DNA from: Burkholderiaceae bacterium
GTDB lineage: Bacteria > Pseudomonadota > Gammaproteobacteria > Burkholderiales > Burkholderiaceae_C
Length of the DNA stretch: 16,514 nt
Direction of reading: 5' to 3'
Assembly (NCBI GenBank): GCA_023268425.1
Contig: JALRFN010000398.1
Coordinates: 1 to 16,514, forward strand
Position 1 is the first letter of the stretch; every line of letters begins with the position of its first letter. This document shows positions 6,854 to 13,609 of the stretch, piece after piece. A program made the position numbers and the translations under genes. The notes beneath the pieces are model-generated. The model was not told the DNA's origin, searched no databases, and saw nothing but the letters and a program-made list of their open reading frames with translations.

Positions 6854-7795
6854 ATGGCAACGAAAAAAACCAAAGGTTTGGGACGTGGTTTGGAAGCGCT
6901 GTTGGGCCCAGATGTCAGCGAACGCGATGATCAAGCAACGCGCTTGCCCAATCAGTTAGCCGTCAGCAGATTGGTCGCTGGTCAATACCAGCCGCGCTCA
7001 CGCATGGACGAGGGGGCTTTGTATGAGTTGGCTGAGAGCATTCGCGCGCAAGGTGTGATGCAACCGTTGTTGGTGCGGCCCATTGATGCTCAAGGGCGTT
7101 ACCAAGCACTTCAATTGCCAGTGATGCCAGATCAGCGGTTTGAAATCATTGCCGGAGAACGTCGGTTCAGGGCCGCTCAGTTGGCAGGTTTGGATGAAGT
7201 GCCTGTGTTGATTCGCGACGTGGACGACAAGACCACCGCGGCCATGGCCCTGATCGAAAACATGCAGCGCGAAGACCTCAATCCGTTGGAAGAGGCTCGC
7301 GGCATCCAACGCCTGATTCGTGAGTTTGGCTTGACTCACGAGGAAGCGGCGCAATCTGTTGGTCGGTCTCGCAGCGCGGCCAGCAACCTCTTGCGGTTGC
7401 TCAATTTGGCCGAGTCGGTACAAACCATGTTGATGGCGGGTGACCTGGACATGGGTCATGCCCGAGCCTTGTTGACTTTGGACAAGAGCACGCAAATCAC
7501 GGCAGCCAATCAAATTGTTGCCAAGAAGCTATCGGTGCGCGAAGCCGAACGTTTGTCCAAAAAACTGGGCGCGGAGTTCAGTTTGGTGGCGACCAAGCCT
7601 GGGCGAGAAAAGTCCAGAGACGTCAAACGTGTCGAAGAAGAGCTTTCAGATTTGCTCGCCGCACAAGTGGAAGTGCGGGTCAAAAAACACATCAAGCGAG
7701 GCGGTCGCGTTTGGGAGCAAGGCGAATTGAGCATCCAGTTTGCTTCTTTGGACGAACTCAATGCCTTGATCGAGCGGATTCGCCAAGCGTCCTGA
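6854..7795 (+). CDS. parB: Chromosome-partitioning protein ParB (Spo0J)
   Basis: A 313-residue CTP-dependent DNA clamp that loads at parS. ATG 6854 is chosen because it gives MATKKTKGLGRGLEALLG, the family N-terminus that stimulates ParA; AAAGGA at 6838-6843 is upstream. The ParB/CTPase domain includes the QYQPRSRMDEGALYELAESI segment and GERRFRAAQLAGL (GERR at residues 101-104, CTP-binding). ENMQREDLNPLEEARG is followed by the helix-turn-helix LTHEEAAQSVGRSRSAASNLLRLL, which reads parS. The C-terminal VRVKKHIKRGGRVWEQGELSIQFASLDELNALIERI is the dimerisation domain. Three perfect parS sites lie in the 2.5 kb upstream. An upstream in-frame ATG at 6782 would overlap the hydrolase and is not favoured. 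A hairpin terminator follows at 7806-7829. Confidence 0.97.
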   Translation: MATKKTKGLGRGLEALLGPDVSERDDQATRLPNQLAVSRLVAGQYQPRSRMDEGALYELAESIRAQGVMQPLLVRPIDAQGRYQALQLPVMPDQRFEIIAGERRFRAAQLAGLDEVPVLIRDVDDKTTAAMALIENMQREDLNPLEEARGIQRLIREFGLTHEEAAQSVGRSRSAASNLLRLLNLAESVQTMLMAGDLDMGHARALLTLDKSTQITAANQIVAKKLSVREAERLSKKLGAEFSLVATKPGREKSRDVKRVEEELSDLLAAQVEVRVKKHIKRGGRVWEQGELSIQFASLDELNALIERIRQAS

Positions 7796-7805
7796 CCCAA
7801 GATCA

Positions 7806-7829
7806 AAAAAGCCTCAAAAGAGGCTTTTT
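7806..7829. terminator. Bidirectional rho-independent terminator between parB and the D-lactate dehydrogenase
   Basis: An exact 10-bp stem pairs AAAAAGCCTC (7806-7815) with GAGGCTTTTT (7820-7829) around an AAAA loop. The A-run on one side and T-run on the other let it work in both directions. It lies 10 nt after the parB stop and 8 nt beyond the stop of the convergent flavoprotein gene. Confidence 0.93.
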
Positions 7830-7837
7830 AGCGAAAG

Positions 7838-9253
7838 TTACTGGAAGATCTTGCCAGGATTCAAGATGTTGTGCGGATCCAAGGCTTGTTTGATGGTTTT
7901 CATCATGTTCACGGCAACTGTTCCGGCCTCGACCTCCAAGAAGCCGCGCTTGTGTAAACCAATGCCATGTTCACCCGTGCAGGTACCGCCAGCCTCGATG
8001 GCCCTGGCCACCAATTGATGGTTGAGTTGTTCGGCCAACTCGCGCTCGGCTTCTGAGGCAGGGTCGATCAAATAACCCATGTGGAAATTCCCGTCGCCCA
8101 CGTGCCCGACCAAGAAGTAGGGCAGTTTCACCGCATGCACCTCATCCACCGCTTGGGTGACGGCCTCAGCCAAGCGGCTGATGGGCACACAAGCATCGGT
8201 GGTGATGGCCACGCAACCCGGACGAGATTGCAAAGCAGCAAAAAAAGCGTGGTGACGGGCTGCCCAGAGCTTGGTTCTGGCCTCGGGGGTTTCGGCCCAT
8301 TGAAAGTCCGCGCCGTGGTGCTCTGCGGCAATGTCTTGCACGGTTTCGATTTGCTCTTTCACGCCGTTGGGTGAGCCATGGAACTCCATCAACAGCATGG
8401 CGTCTTCGGGCAAAGACAACTTGGAATAGGCGTTGACCGCCGCGACAGAAATACCGTCCAACAATTCACAACGGGCAATCGGCACCCCCATTTGAATGAT
8501 GTCTTGCGTGGCTTTGACGGCATCTTGCACACTGGGAAACGAACAAGTGGCCGCCATCACGGCTTCTGGCAAGGGGTAGAGGCGCAGGGTGATTTCGGTG
8601 AAGATGCCCAAAGTGCCTTCGCTGCCCACCATCAAGCGGGTCAAATCGTAACCAGCGCTGGACTTGCGGGCCCGCGAACCCGTGCGCAAAACGCTGCCAT
8701 CAGAGGTCACGACCTCCAAAGCCAAGACGTTTTCCTTCATGGTGCCATAGCGCACGGCGTTGGTTCCGGAAGCCCGCGTGGCGCTCATGCCACCGATGGT
8801 TGCATTGGCACCGGGGTCAATCGGGAAAAACAAGCCCTGGTCACGCACCGCCGCATTGACCGCCTCACGCGTGACGCCGGGCTGGACCGTCACGGTCAGG
8901 TCTTCGTTGTTGATGGAAATCACCCGATCCATGCGCGAGACATCGATGCTGATGCCGCCTTCAATCGCCAGCAAATGCCCCTCCAATGAGCTGCCTACGC
9001 CAAAGGGGATGACGGGCACACGGTATTGATGTGCCAACTTCACCGCGTCACACACGTCTTGTCTGGACTCAGCGAACACCACCGCTGTCGGTGCGGGCAC
9101 GTGGGTGAAGGCCGACTCGTCACGCCCGTGTTGGGCGCGCACGGCTTCCGCCGTTGAACAGTTGCTGCCAAAGCGCGCCTTTAGAGCGTCGATGAAGGCT
9201 GGGGGGACGTCGCGCAAACGGACTTCGGGCAGTTCAGAGAGTTGGACAGTCAT
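7838..9253 (-). CDS. FAD-binding D-lactate dehydrogenase / glycolate oxidase GlcD-type
   Basis: A 471-residue flavoprotein of the vanillyl-alcohol-oxidase fold, close in layout to cytochrome-linked D-lactate dehydrogenase and GlcD. The FAD-binding domain holds VIPFGVGSSLEGH (residues 81-93), DPGANATIGGMSATRASGTNA (from about 146) and VGSEGTLGIFTEITLRL (from 209). The C-terminal domain holds GHVGDGNFH (from 383), GEHGIG (from 427) and the closing DPHNILNPGK. It should oxidise a 2-hydroxy acid, most likely D-lactate, passing electrons to the respiratory chain at the inner membrane. No iron-sulfur domain is fused, and no glcE or glcF neighbour is seen, which favours D-lactate dehydrogenase over glycolate oxidase. 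The ribosome site before ATG 9253 is weak (AGGC). It is divergent from the cobalamin adenosyltransferase, 87 nt away. Confidence 0.9.
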   Translation of the reverse strand: MTVQLSELPEVRLRDVPPAFIDALKARFGSNCSTAEAVRAQHGRDESAFTHVPAPTAVVFAESRQDVCDAVKLAHQYRVPVIPFGVGSSLEGHLLAIEGGISIDVSRMDRVISINNEDLTVTVQPGVTREAVNAAVRDQGLFFPIDPGANATIGGMSATRASGTNAVRYGTMKENVLALEVVTSDGSVLRTGSRARKSSAGYDLTRLMVGSEGTLGIFTEITLRLYPLPEAVMAATCSFPSVQDAVKATQDIIQMGVPIARCELLDGISVAAVNAYSKLSLPEDAMLLMEFHGSPNGVKEQIETVQDIAAEHHGADFQWAETPEARTKLWAARHHAFFAALQSRPGCVAITTDACVPISRLAEAVTQAVDEVHAVKLPYFLVGHVGDGNFHMGYLIDPASEAERELAEQLNHQLVARAIEAGGTCTGEHGIGLHKRGFLEVEAGTVAVNMMKTIKQALDPHNILNPGKIFQ

Positions 9254-9340
9254 GGTGTTTGCCTATGGATAATCGAAACCTCGGCGTGTTCAATGCACGC
9301 CCAACAGATCATTGCATTATCGAATAAGAGGCCGCAGGAC

Positions 9341-9916
9341 ATGGGCAACCGCTTGACACAAATCGCCACTCGCACTGGGGACGACGGCACCACGGGTTTG
9401 GCTGACAACACGCGTTTGGATAAGTTCGATGACCGCATACAGACCATGGGCGAGGTCGACGAACTGAACTCGCACATTGGTGTGTTGTTGTGCGAAACCT
9501 TGCCTCAAGACGTTCGCGACTTGCTGGTGGAGATTCAACATCAGTTGTTCAACCTCAGCAGTTGCATTGCCATGCCGGGTTATGAGGCCTTGAAGCCCGA
9601 GGCGGTACTGTCTTTGGACCAAGCTTTGGAGCACCACAACGCCACGCTACCGCGCTTGATGGAATTCATCTTGCCGGGTGGGAATCGGCCGGCAGCGCTG
9701 GCCCACGTTTGCCGAACCGTGGCGCGGCGCGCTGAGCGCCATTTGGTGCGTCTGAATCGCCAACACCCGCAAGCCCCGGTGTTGGGGCAATACCTGAACC
9801 GCCTCAGCGACTTGATGTTTGTGTTGGCGCGCGTTTTGAACCGCGCGGATGGTGGTGACGACGTGTACTGGCGCAGCGAACGCATGCTGCGCCAATCGAC
9901 CGACCCCAACGCGTGA
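9341..9916 (+). CDS. Cob(I)yrinic acid a,c-diamide adenosyltransferase, PduO type
   Basis: A 191-residue ATP:cob(I)alamin adenosyltransferase of the PduO/MMAB family, which transfers the 5'-deoxyadenosyl group of ATP to cob(I)alamin to make coenzyme B12. The ATG at 9341 is chosen over 9242 because the protein then begins MGNRLTQIATRTGDDGTTGL. Its TRTGDDGTTGL (residues 10-20) is the ATP-binding signature, and GCAGGA lies just upstream. FILPGGNRPAALAHVCRTVARRAER and LNRLSDLMFVLARVLN are the other family motifs, forming the cobalamin-facing helices. No B12-dependent enzyme is in the window, so the partner, perhaps methylmalonyl-CoA mutase or ribonucleotide reductase, is elsewhere. It converges on doxX with a 9-nt gap. 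Confidence 0.94.
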   Translation: MGNRLTQIATRTGDDGTTGLADNTRLDKFDDRIQTMGEVDELNSHIGVLLCETLPQDVRDLLVEIQHQLFNLSSCIAMPGYEALKPEAVLSLDQALEHHNATLPRLMEFILPGGNRPAALAHVCRTVARRAERHLVRLNRQHPQAPVLGQYLNRLSDLMFVLARVLNRADGGDDVYWRSERMLRQSTDPNA

Positions 9917-9925
9917 TGGCGGCTC

Positions 9926-10363
9926 TTAAGCTTGGCGCCAAATCAAGCGATCGACCGACCATCGGCCAGGGCCGTTGATTACCACCGCGACCAACAGCGC
10001 TGCCCAACTCAGGTGGGTTGGCCAGGCGTCTGGGTAAACAAACAATTGAATGGTCGCGGTCATCCCCAGCAAGCCCAGCGCAGACAGACGGCTCAACAAG
10101 CCAACAGCCAGCAGCAGCGACAAACCATGCTCTGCGTACGTTGCCAGGTAGGTCGCCGCCTCGGGCGGGAGCAACGGCAAGGCGTATTCATTTTCAAACA
10201 AGAAAAAGGTCGAGTCTTTGATGTGCAGCCAGCCATCGACCTTGGTGCGCGCCGACAAGAAAAAGATGGCAGCCATGCTCAAACGAGCACAAAAAAGCCA
10301 GAAGTCTTGTGCCCAATCAAATTGGCTGACTTGATGCAATTTGGTTTTCAGTTCGCTGATCAT
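9926..10363 (-). CDS. DoxX family membrane protein, last gene of the bufferin operon
   Basis: A 145-residue membrane protein. The ATG at 10363 is preferred because it overlaps the bufC stop in an ATGA; a longer in-frame start at 10477 would sit inside bufC. Four hydrophobic segments are visible: around FWLFCARLSMAAIFFLSART, AATYLATYAEHGLSLLLAVG, LSALGLLGMTATIQLFVYP, and the C-terminal LSWAALLVAVVINGPG. Together with the short loop GWLHIKDSTFFLFENEY, these fit the DoxX/DoxD fold. DoxX proteins are frequent partners of DUF692/DUF2063 loci. Their role there is not settled; proposals include redox coupling to the quinone pool. Tight overlap with bufC indicates co-translation. Confidence 0.88.
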   Translation of the reverse strand: MISELKTKLHQVSQFDWAQDFWLFCARLSMAAIFFLSARTKVDGWLHIKDSTFFLFENEYALPLLPPEAATYLATYAEHGLSLLLAVGLLSRLSALGLLGMTATIQLFVYPDAWPTHLSWAALLVAVVINGPGRWSVDRLIWRQA

Positions 10364-11094
10364 GGTGAATCCCCTGGTTGGTGAGTGCTTGGGCAAGCAC
10401 ACAAAATTTGGCTGTCCCACAGCCAAGTGCCCCAGCTTGCTAAATTCAAGTGAGGGTCGGCTTCTAGCGCTCGACACAAGGCCGACTGCACGCCATCGCC
10501 ATCGGACGCGGCCAGCAAAAACGCCAAATTCGCCGCATTCAAAGCTTGGGCTTGAACGTTGTCATCGACGCGGTGAACCAACAACGCGCTTGCCTTAGCC
10601 TCAGGTTCGACCGTTGGAAACCGATCAGCCAACCAAGTCTGTATCACCGTGGGCGGCAAATCCGTCAACACTTGAACGCTGGGGTGTAGGCACAAATGGG
10701 CGTGTGCTTGCGTCCACAAGGCACTGAACGCGTTGGCGTCCAAGACTTGCGCGTCTGGCGCCACATGGGCGCGCATCCAAGCCCAATCCGCGACCGCTAG
10801 CTGATCCGCAAGCGAATCGATCGGTGTTGAGTCGCGCAAGAACTCGGCGAAATCTGCTCCCATGTCCAACAAGACAGGTTGTTGAGGAGGATGAGCGTCC
10901 AGATACAGCCGACACAGGTGATCAAAGCGGACTTGGCCCAACTGGTGTTGCACGCTGGGGTACAGGGCCATCAAGGCGTCCAGCCAGCCGCGCCAGACCG
11001 TGTTGCGGTGAACACGTTGCGCCAAGTTCAGTTGGTCAGGTCGGCTCAAGCTGCGCACCCCTTGTAGCCACTGATTTGTGTGTGCGCTAAGCAT
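10360..11094 (-). CDS. bufC: BufC/HvfC, DUF2063 partner of the MNIO enzyme
   Basis: A 244-residue protein with the DUF2063 (HvfC/BufC) pattern: an N-terminal helical part with RVHRNTVWRGWLDALMALYPSVQHQLG and FDHLCRLYLDAHPPQQPVLLDMGADFAEFL, then a mixed alpha/beta domain with the VHRVDDNVQAQALN stretch and a C-terminal ALLAASDGDGV-like helix pair. In characterised systems, the DUF2063 protein works with the MNIO enzyme, helping bind the precursor peptide for cysteine modification. Its start overlaps the end of bufB by 8 nt, and its stop overlaps doxX by 4 nt, so stoichiometric translation is likely. No frameshift or truncation is visible. Confidence 0.9.
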   Translation of the reverse strand: MLSAHTNQWLQGVRSLSRPDQLNLAQRVHRNTVWRGWLDALMALYPSVQHQLGQVRFDHLCRLYLDAHPPQQPVLLDMGADFAEFLRDSTPIDSLADQLAVADWAWMRAHVAPDAQVLDANAFSALWTQAHAHLCLHPSVQVLTDLPPTVIQTWLADRFPTVEPEAKASALLVHRVDDNVQAQALNAANLAFLLAASDGDGVQSALCRALEADPHLNLASWGTWLWDSQILCACPSTHQPGDSP

Positions 11095-12001
11095 GCGAAG
11101 TCCAGGCCTCGTCGTGTGCAGGAGACCGCGAAAGTCGGCTTGCCGCGGCCTGCCACAGCGCCAAGCCTCGCGCCCGTTCCGCCATCAAGACCTCAAAGCC
11201 AGGAACATCGTTGTCCCATTCGATCAAGCTTGGGATGGGGCCAAAGGCTCTGAGGATGGCCGCGTACGCCAGCCAGGTCTCCTGCGCCACAGCACTGCCG
11301 TGGCTGTCGATGCGCAAAACATCGCCCAGCACGGGGTCTGAGGAATAACCCGCCAAATGAATTTCCTTGATCGCGCCTGTCGGCAGCGACAACATCCAAT
11401 CCATGGCGTGCTGTGGGGAGTGGCCCAGGTTGTGCGCCGACAGCAATGCGTTGTTGATGTCCAGCAGCATGTGGCATTGCGCGCGCTCCGTCAGGCGACA
11501 CCAAAAGGTGGCCTCATCCAGTTGGTGGTCGGGATCAACCGCGTATTCCGTGGCGTTTTCAACCGCGACGGCGCGCCCGAGTCGCTGCTGAATGGTGTCG
11601 ATGCGGGCGCACACGTGATCCAACAAGGCGGGTGTTCGCGCTGGTGCGAACAAATCGGGGTAGTAGGTGTGGCCATCGAAGGACCACGCCATGTGTTCAG
11701 AAACCAAAGCAGGTTGAATCACGTCAACAAGCCTGGCCAAGCGCGCCAGGTGTTGGGTGTCCAATGGCGCAGGGCCAGCAATCGACAGGCCAACCCCGTG
11801 AATGGACACAGGAAAGTGCGCAGCGATGGTTTTCAACCAAGCCAAACGCGGACCGCCAGCGACCATGTGGTTTTCGGCGTGAACCTCAAACCACAGGCCA
11901 TCACTCGCGTCGAGGTCTAGGGCAGAAGCCACGTGCTGTGGCTTCAAACCCAGGCCGACGCTGAGTGGCGCAGTCCCCGTTTGGTGGCGCTTCAAGTTCA
12001 A
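11087..12001 (-). CDS. bufB: BufB/HvfB, MNIO (DUF692) peptide-modifying oxidase
   Basis: A 304-residue multinuclear non-heme iron oxidase with a TIM-barrel fold. Conserved blocks in order: GLGLKPQH (17-23), WFEVHAENHM (37-46), IHGVGLSIAG (67-76), SEHMAWS (101-107), VENATEY (147-153), LLDINNALLSAHNLG (179-193), EIHLAGYSSD (213-222), IDSHGSAVAQETW (231-243) and LIEWDNDVP (259-267). His68, Glu102, Glu148, Asn184, Asp181, His215, Asp232, His234 and Glu261 are candidate iron ligands. In studied members, the enzyme converts cysteines of the DUF2282 precursor into thiooxazole-type groups. No ATG lies ahead of the first conserved block, so a TTG at 12001 overlapping the bufA stop (TTGA) is the best start; a second TTG two codons on is possible. 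Confidence 0.95.
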   Translation of the reverse strand: MNLKRHQTGTAPLSVGLGLKPQHVASALDLDASDGLWFEVHAENHMVAGGPRLAWLKTIAAHFPVSIHGVGLSIAGPAPLDTQHLARLARLVDVIQPALVSEHMAWSFDGHTYYPDLFAPARTPALLDHVCARIDTIQQRLGRAVAVENATEYAVDPDHQLDEATFWCRLTERAQCHMLLDINNALLSAHNLGHSPQHAMDWMLSLPTGAIKEIHLAGYSSDPVLGDVLRIDSHGSAVAQETWLAYAAILRAFGPIPSLIEWDNDVPGFEVLMAERARGLALWQAAASRLSRSPAHDEAWTSHA

Positions 12002-12264
12002 CCCTCAATGGGCTTCAAGGAACCGTGGCCCTTGGGCGTCTTGGTGGTTTCACAGGTGCCAGCGGGTACCAATTTCCAAGCATTGCCTTGGTAGTCTTTG
12101 ACCGAAGTGCCCGCGCAACTGGTGCCAGGGCCTGCGGCGCAGTCGTTTTGGCCGGCCAAAGAAACACCGTAGCACTTTTCAGGCTTGGCTTTCTCTGCAT
12201 AGACTTGGGTGGAGAGCAAGGACATGGCGGCGATGGCCAAGCCAGCAACGGCGGTGTTTTTCAT
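11998..12264 (-). CDS. bufA: BufA1-type bufferin precursor (DUF2282)
   Basis: An 88-residue exported precursor peptide. Residues 1-23 form a signal peptide (MKNTAVAGLAIAAMSLLSTQVYA) with an AxA-like cleavage site, unusual for a ribosomal peptide product and characteristic of bufferins. The mature part holds four cysteines (31, 42, 50, 71) in the DUF2282 frame: KCYGVSLAGQNDCAAG, SCAGTS, and VPAGTCE. In related systems, the two inner cysteines are reported to be modified by BufB-BufC, and the outer pair to form a disulfide; the mature peptide binds copper in the periplasm. The C-terminus is a charged KTPKGHGSLKPIEG. GGAG lies 9 nt upstream of the ATG. The gene heads the operon with bufB, bufC and doxX, and a candidate ECF promoter is at 12300-12327. 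Confidence 0.95.
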   Translation of the reverse strand: MKNTAVAGLAIAAMSLLSTQVYAEKAKPEKCYGVSLAGQNDCAAGPGTSCAGTSVKDYQGNAWKLVPAGTCETTKTPKGHGSLKPIEG

Positions 12265-12299
12265 GGTTCATGACTCCGAACAGGTTAGACACCTTGAGC

Positions 12300-12327
12300 A
12301 TTACGACCCATTCGCACACACGGTTAC
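12300..12327 (-). promoter_or_regulatory. Candidate ECF sigma promoter of the bufferin operon
   Basis: On the minus strand, GTAACC (12327-12322) is followed after 16 nt by CGTAAT (12305-12300). This resembles the GTAACC-N16-CGAA type element reported for sigma-F of Caulobacter, whose regulon includes bufferin genes. It ends 36 nt before the bufA ATG, a normal leader length. Confidence 0.55.
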
Positions 12328-12405
12328 ATCACACGAACATTCATGGTTATAAATAATGCTTTATATTTCATCGGAAATCCCAACCCCGAGCTGCAGCACC
12401 GAGCT

Positions 12406-12432
12406 GTAACCTTTTGCGCTGGAAAGCGAAAT
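12406..12432 (+). promoter_or_regulatory. Candidate ECF-type element ahead of the sigma factor gene
   Basis: GTAACC (12406-12411), a 15-nt spacer and CGAAAT (12427-12432) mirror the element facing bufA, suggesting autoregulation. The problem is position: the -10 part ends five bases before the ATG at 12437, so transcription would start at or after the start codon and give a leaderless message. A sigma70-like TTACAT-N18-TATAAA at 12324-12353 is an alternative promoter for this gene. Confidence 0.3.
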
Positions 12433-12436
12433 TTTC

Positions 12437-12982
12437 ATGAACCCAAACATCGAGCAAGAACTGCATGACTTGATGGTCCAAGTGTCAGCGGGCGCTCAAG
12501 CCCCCTACAAGGACTTGTTGAAGCGCATTGCGATCTTGGTGCGCGCTTACTTGCGGCGCAAACTGGCTCGTGTGGAAGAGGTGGAAGATTTGGTCCAAGA
12601 GGTGCTGTTGGCGGTTCATTTGAAGCGCCACACGTACGACTTGAGCCCGCCCGTGACCGCGTGGTTACACGCCATCGCGCGATACAAATTGATTGACCAC
12701 TGGCGTCGCCAAGGACGGCGCCAAACGGTTGACGAAGACGAGGCGTTTTTAGAGAACGTGGAAGGCCCGTCTTCTGTGCAGGCCTATGAGGTGCAACGCG
12801 ACGTGAGCTTCATGTTGACGCAGTTGCCGCAGAAACAACGAGAAATTGTTCAGATGATCAAGTTAGAGGGTTTGTCGGTCAGCGAGGTGGCATTGAAGAT
12901 GAACATGAGTGAGTCGGCCGTGAAGGTCACGACCCATCGCGCGATCAAATCGATGGCCAAATACTTGGGTGAAAAGCCATGA
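12437..12982 (+). CDS. sigF: ECF RNA polymerase sigma factor, SigF/NrsF-associated type
   Basis: A 181-residue extracytoplasmic-function sigma factor. Region 2 is visible as VEDLVQEVLLAVHLKRHTYD followed by TAWLHAIARYKLIDHWRR (residues about 46-95). Region 4 is visible as LPQKQREIVQMIKLEGLSVSEVALKMNMSESAVKVTTHRAIKSM (about 129-172), a helix-turn-helix for the -35 element. GGAAAG at 12421-12426 is the nearest ribosome-site-like sequence. The gene overlaps the DUF1109 anti-sigma gene by 4 nt and is divergent from the bufferin operon. This is the arrangement of the SigF/NrsF group (ECF16 in the older classification, from memory). It should switch on bufABC-doxX when NrsF releases it under metal stress. 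Confidence 0.92.
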   Translation: MNPNIEQELHDLMVQVSAGAQAPYKDLLKRIAILVRAYLRRKLARVEEVEDLVQEVLLAVHLKRHTYDLSPPVTAWLHAIARYKLIDHWRRQGRRQTVDEDEAFLENVEGPSSVQAYEVQRDVSFMLTQLPQKQREIVQMIKLEGLSVSEVALKMNMSESAVKVTTHRAIKSMAKYLGEKP

Positions 12983-13608
12983 AAACAGACGATTGGATAG
13001 ACATGTTGGCGCATCCGGCCGCGCAACTGGAGGCACAAGGCAAGCAAGCACAATATCTGTGGTTGGGCTCGGGTTTGCTGGTTGCTGTGGCCTTGTGTGC
13101 CGTGTTTTGGGGGGTGGACGCGCGCTGGCCCCAGTGGTTTTCGACTTGGCCTTATGCGTTCAAGGCCGGCAGCGCTTTGCTGGTGGCCGCGCTGGCGGCG
13201 ATCGCGTGGCGACGCCTGTTGTCACCGACACAAGAACCATTGCCCGTGCGCTCGGGTTTGCTGATGAGTTGGGCGGTGCTGGTGCTGGTCGCGCTGGCCA
13301 TGCCTGCTTTGGACGCACCGTTGCGCGACATTTGGCAAGGCACCTGGCGCCAATGCGCGCCCAGCATCGTGTTGTTGGCGGTGCCCGTTTGGGTGGCGCT
13401 GTGGCAGGTGAGCAAACAGCAAGCGCCCGTTCATTTGCGCACCGTTGGGGCGGCGATGGGTGCCGTCTCTGGCGGTGTGGGCGCGGTGGTCTACAGCCTG
13501 CATTGCAGCGAATTCGCGCCCATGTTCATCGCGGTTTGGTATGGCCTGGGCATAGCGGCCAGCGTTTTGCTCAGCGTGTGGCTGGCCCCTCGCGCACTGC
13601 GCTGGTGA
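12979..13608 (+). CDS. nrsF: NrsF-type membrane anti-sigma factor (DUF1109)
   Basis: A 209-residue inner-membrane protein with a short cytoplasmic head (MKTDDWIDMLAHPAAQLEAQ) and six apparent membrane segments at about 27-45, 60-77, 92-112, 128-145, 155-172 and 182-203. This is the DUF1109/NrsF layout, with the end motif HCSEFAPMFIAVWYGLG and a closing ALRW. Cys126 and Cys176, at or near the periplasmic face, are 50 residues apart; a comparable conserved cysteine pair is reported as essential for sensing in Caulobacter NrsF. A third cysteine is at position 40. The start overlaps the sigma gene stop (ATGA). It should sequester the sigma factor at the membrane until metal or thiol-reactive stress modifies the cysteines. 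The stop is 1 nt from the convergent exporter gene. Confidence 0.92.
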   Translation: MKTDDWIDMLAHPAAQLEAQGKQAQYLWLGSGLLVAVALCAVFWGVDARWPQWFSTWPYAFKAGSALLVAALAAIAWRRLLSPTQEPLPVRSGLLMSWAVLVLVALAMPALDAPLRDIWQGTWRQCAPSIVLLAVPVWVALWQVSKQQAPVHLRTVGAAMGAVSGGVGAVVYSLHCSEFAPMFIAVWYGLGIAASVLLSVWLAPRALRW

Positions 13609-13609
13609 A

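Noticed and set aside
8378..8989. 203-codon plus-strand frame inside the D-lactate dehydrogenase gene
   Set aside because: Antisense to conserved FAD-domain sequence; His/Arg/Gly-rich translation typical of shadow frames.
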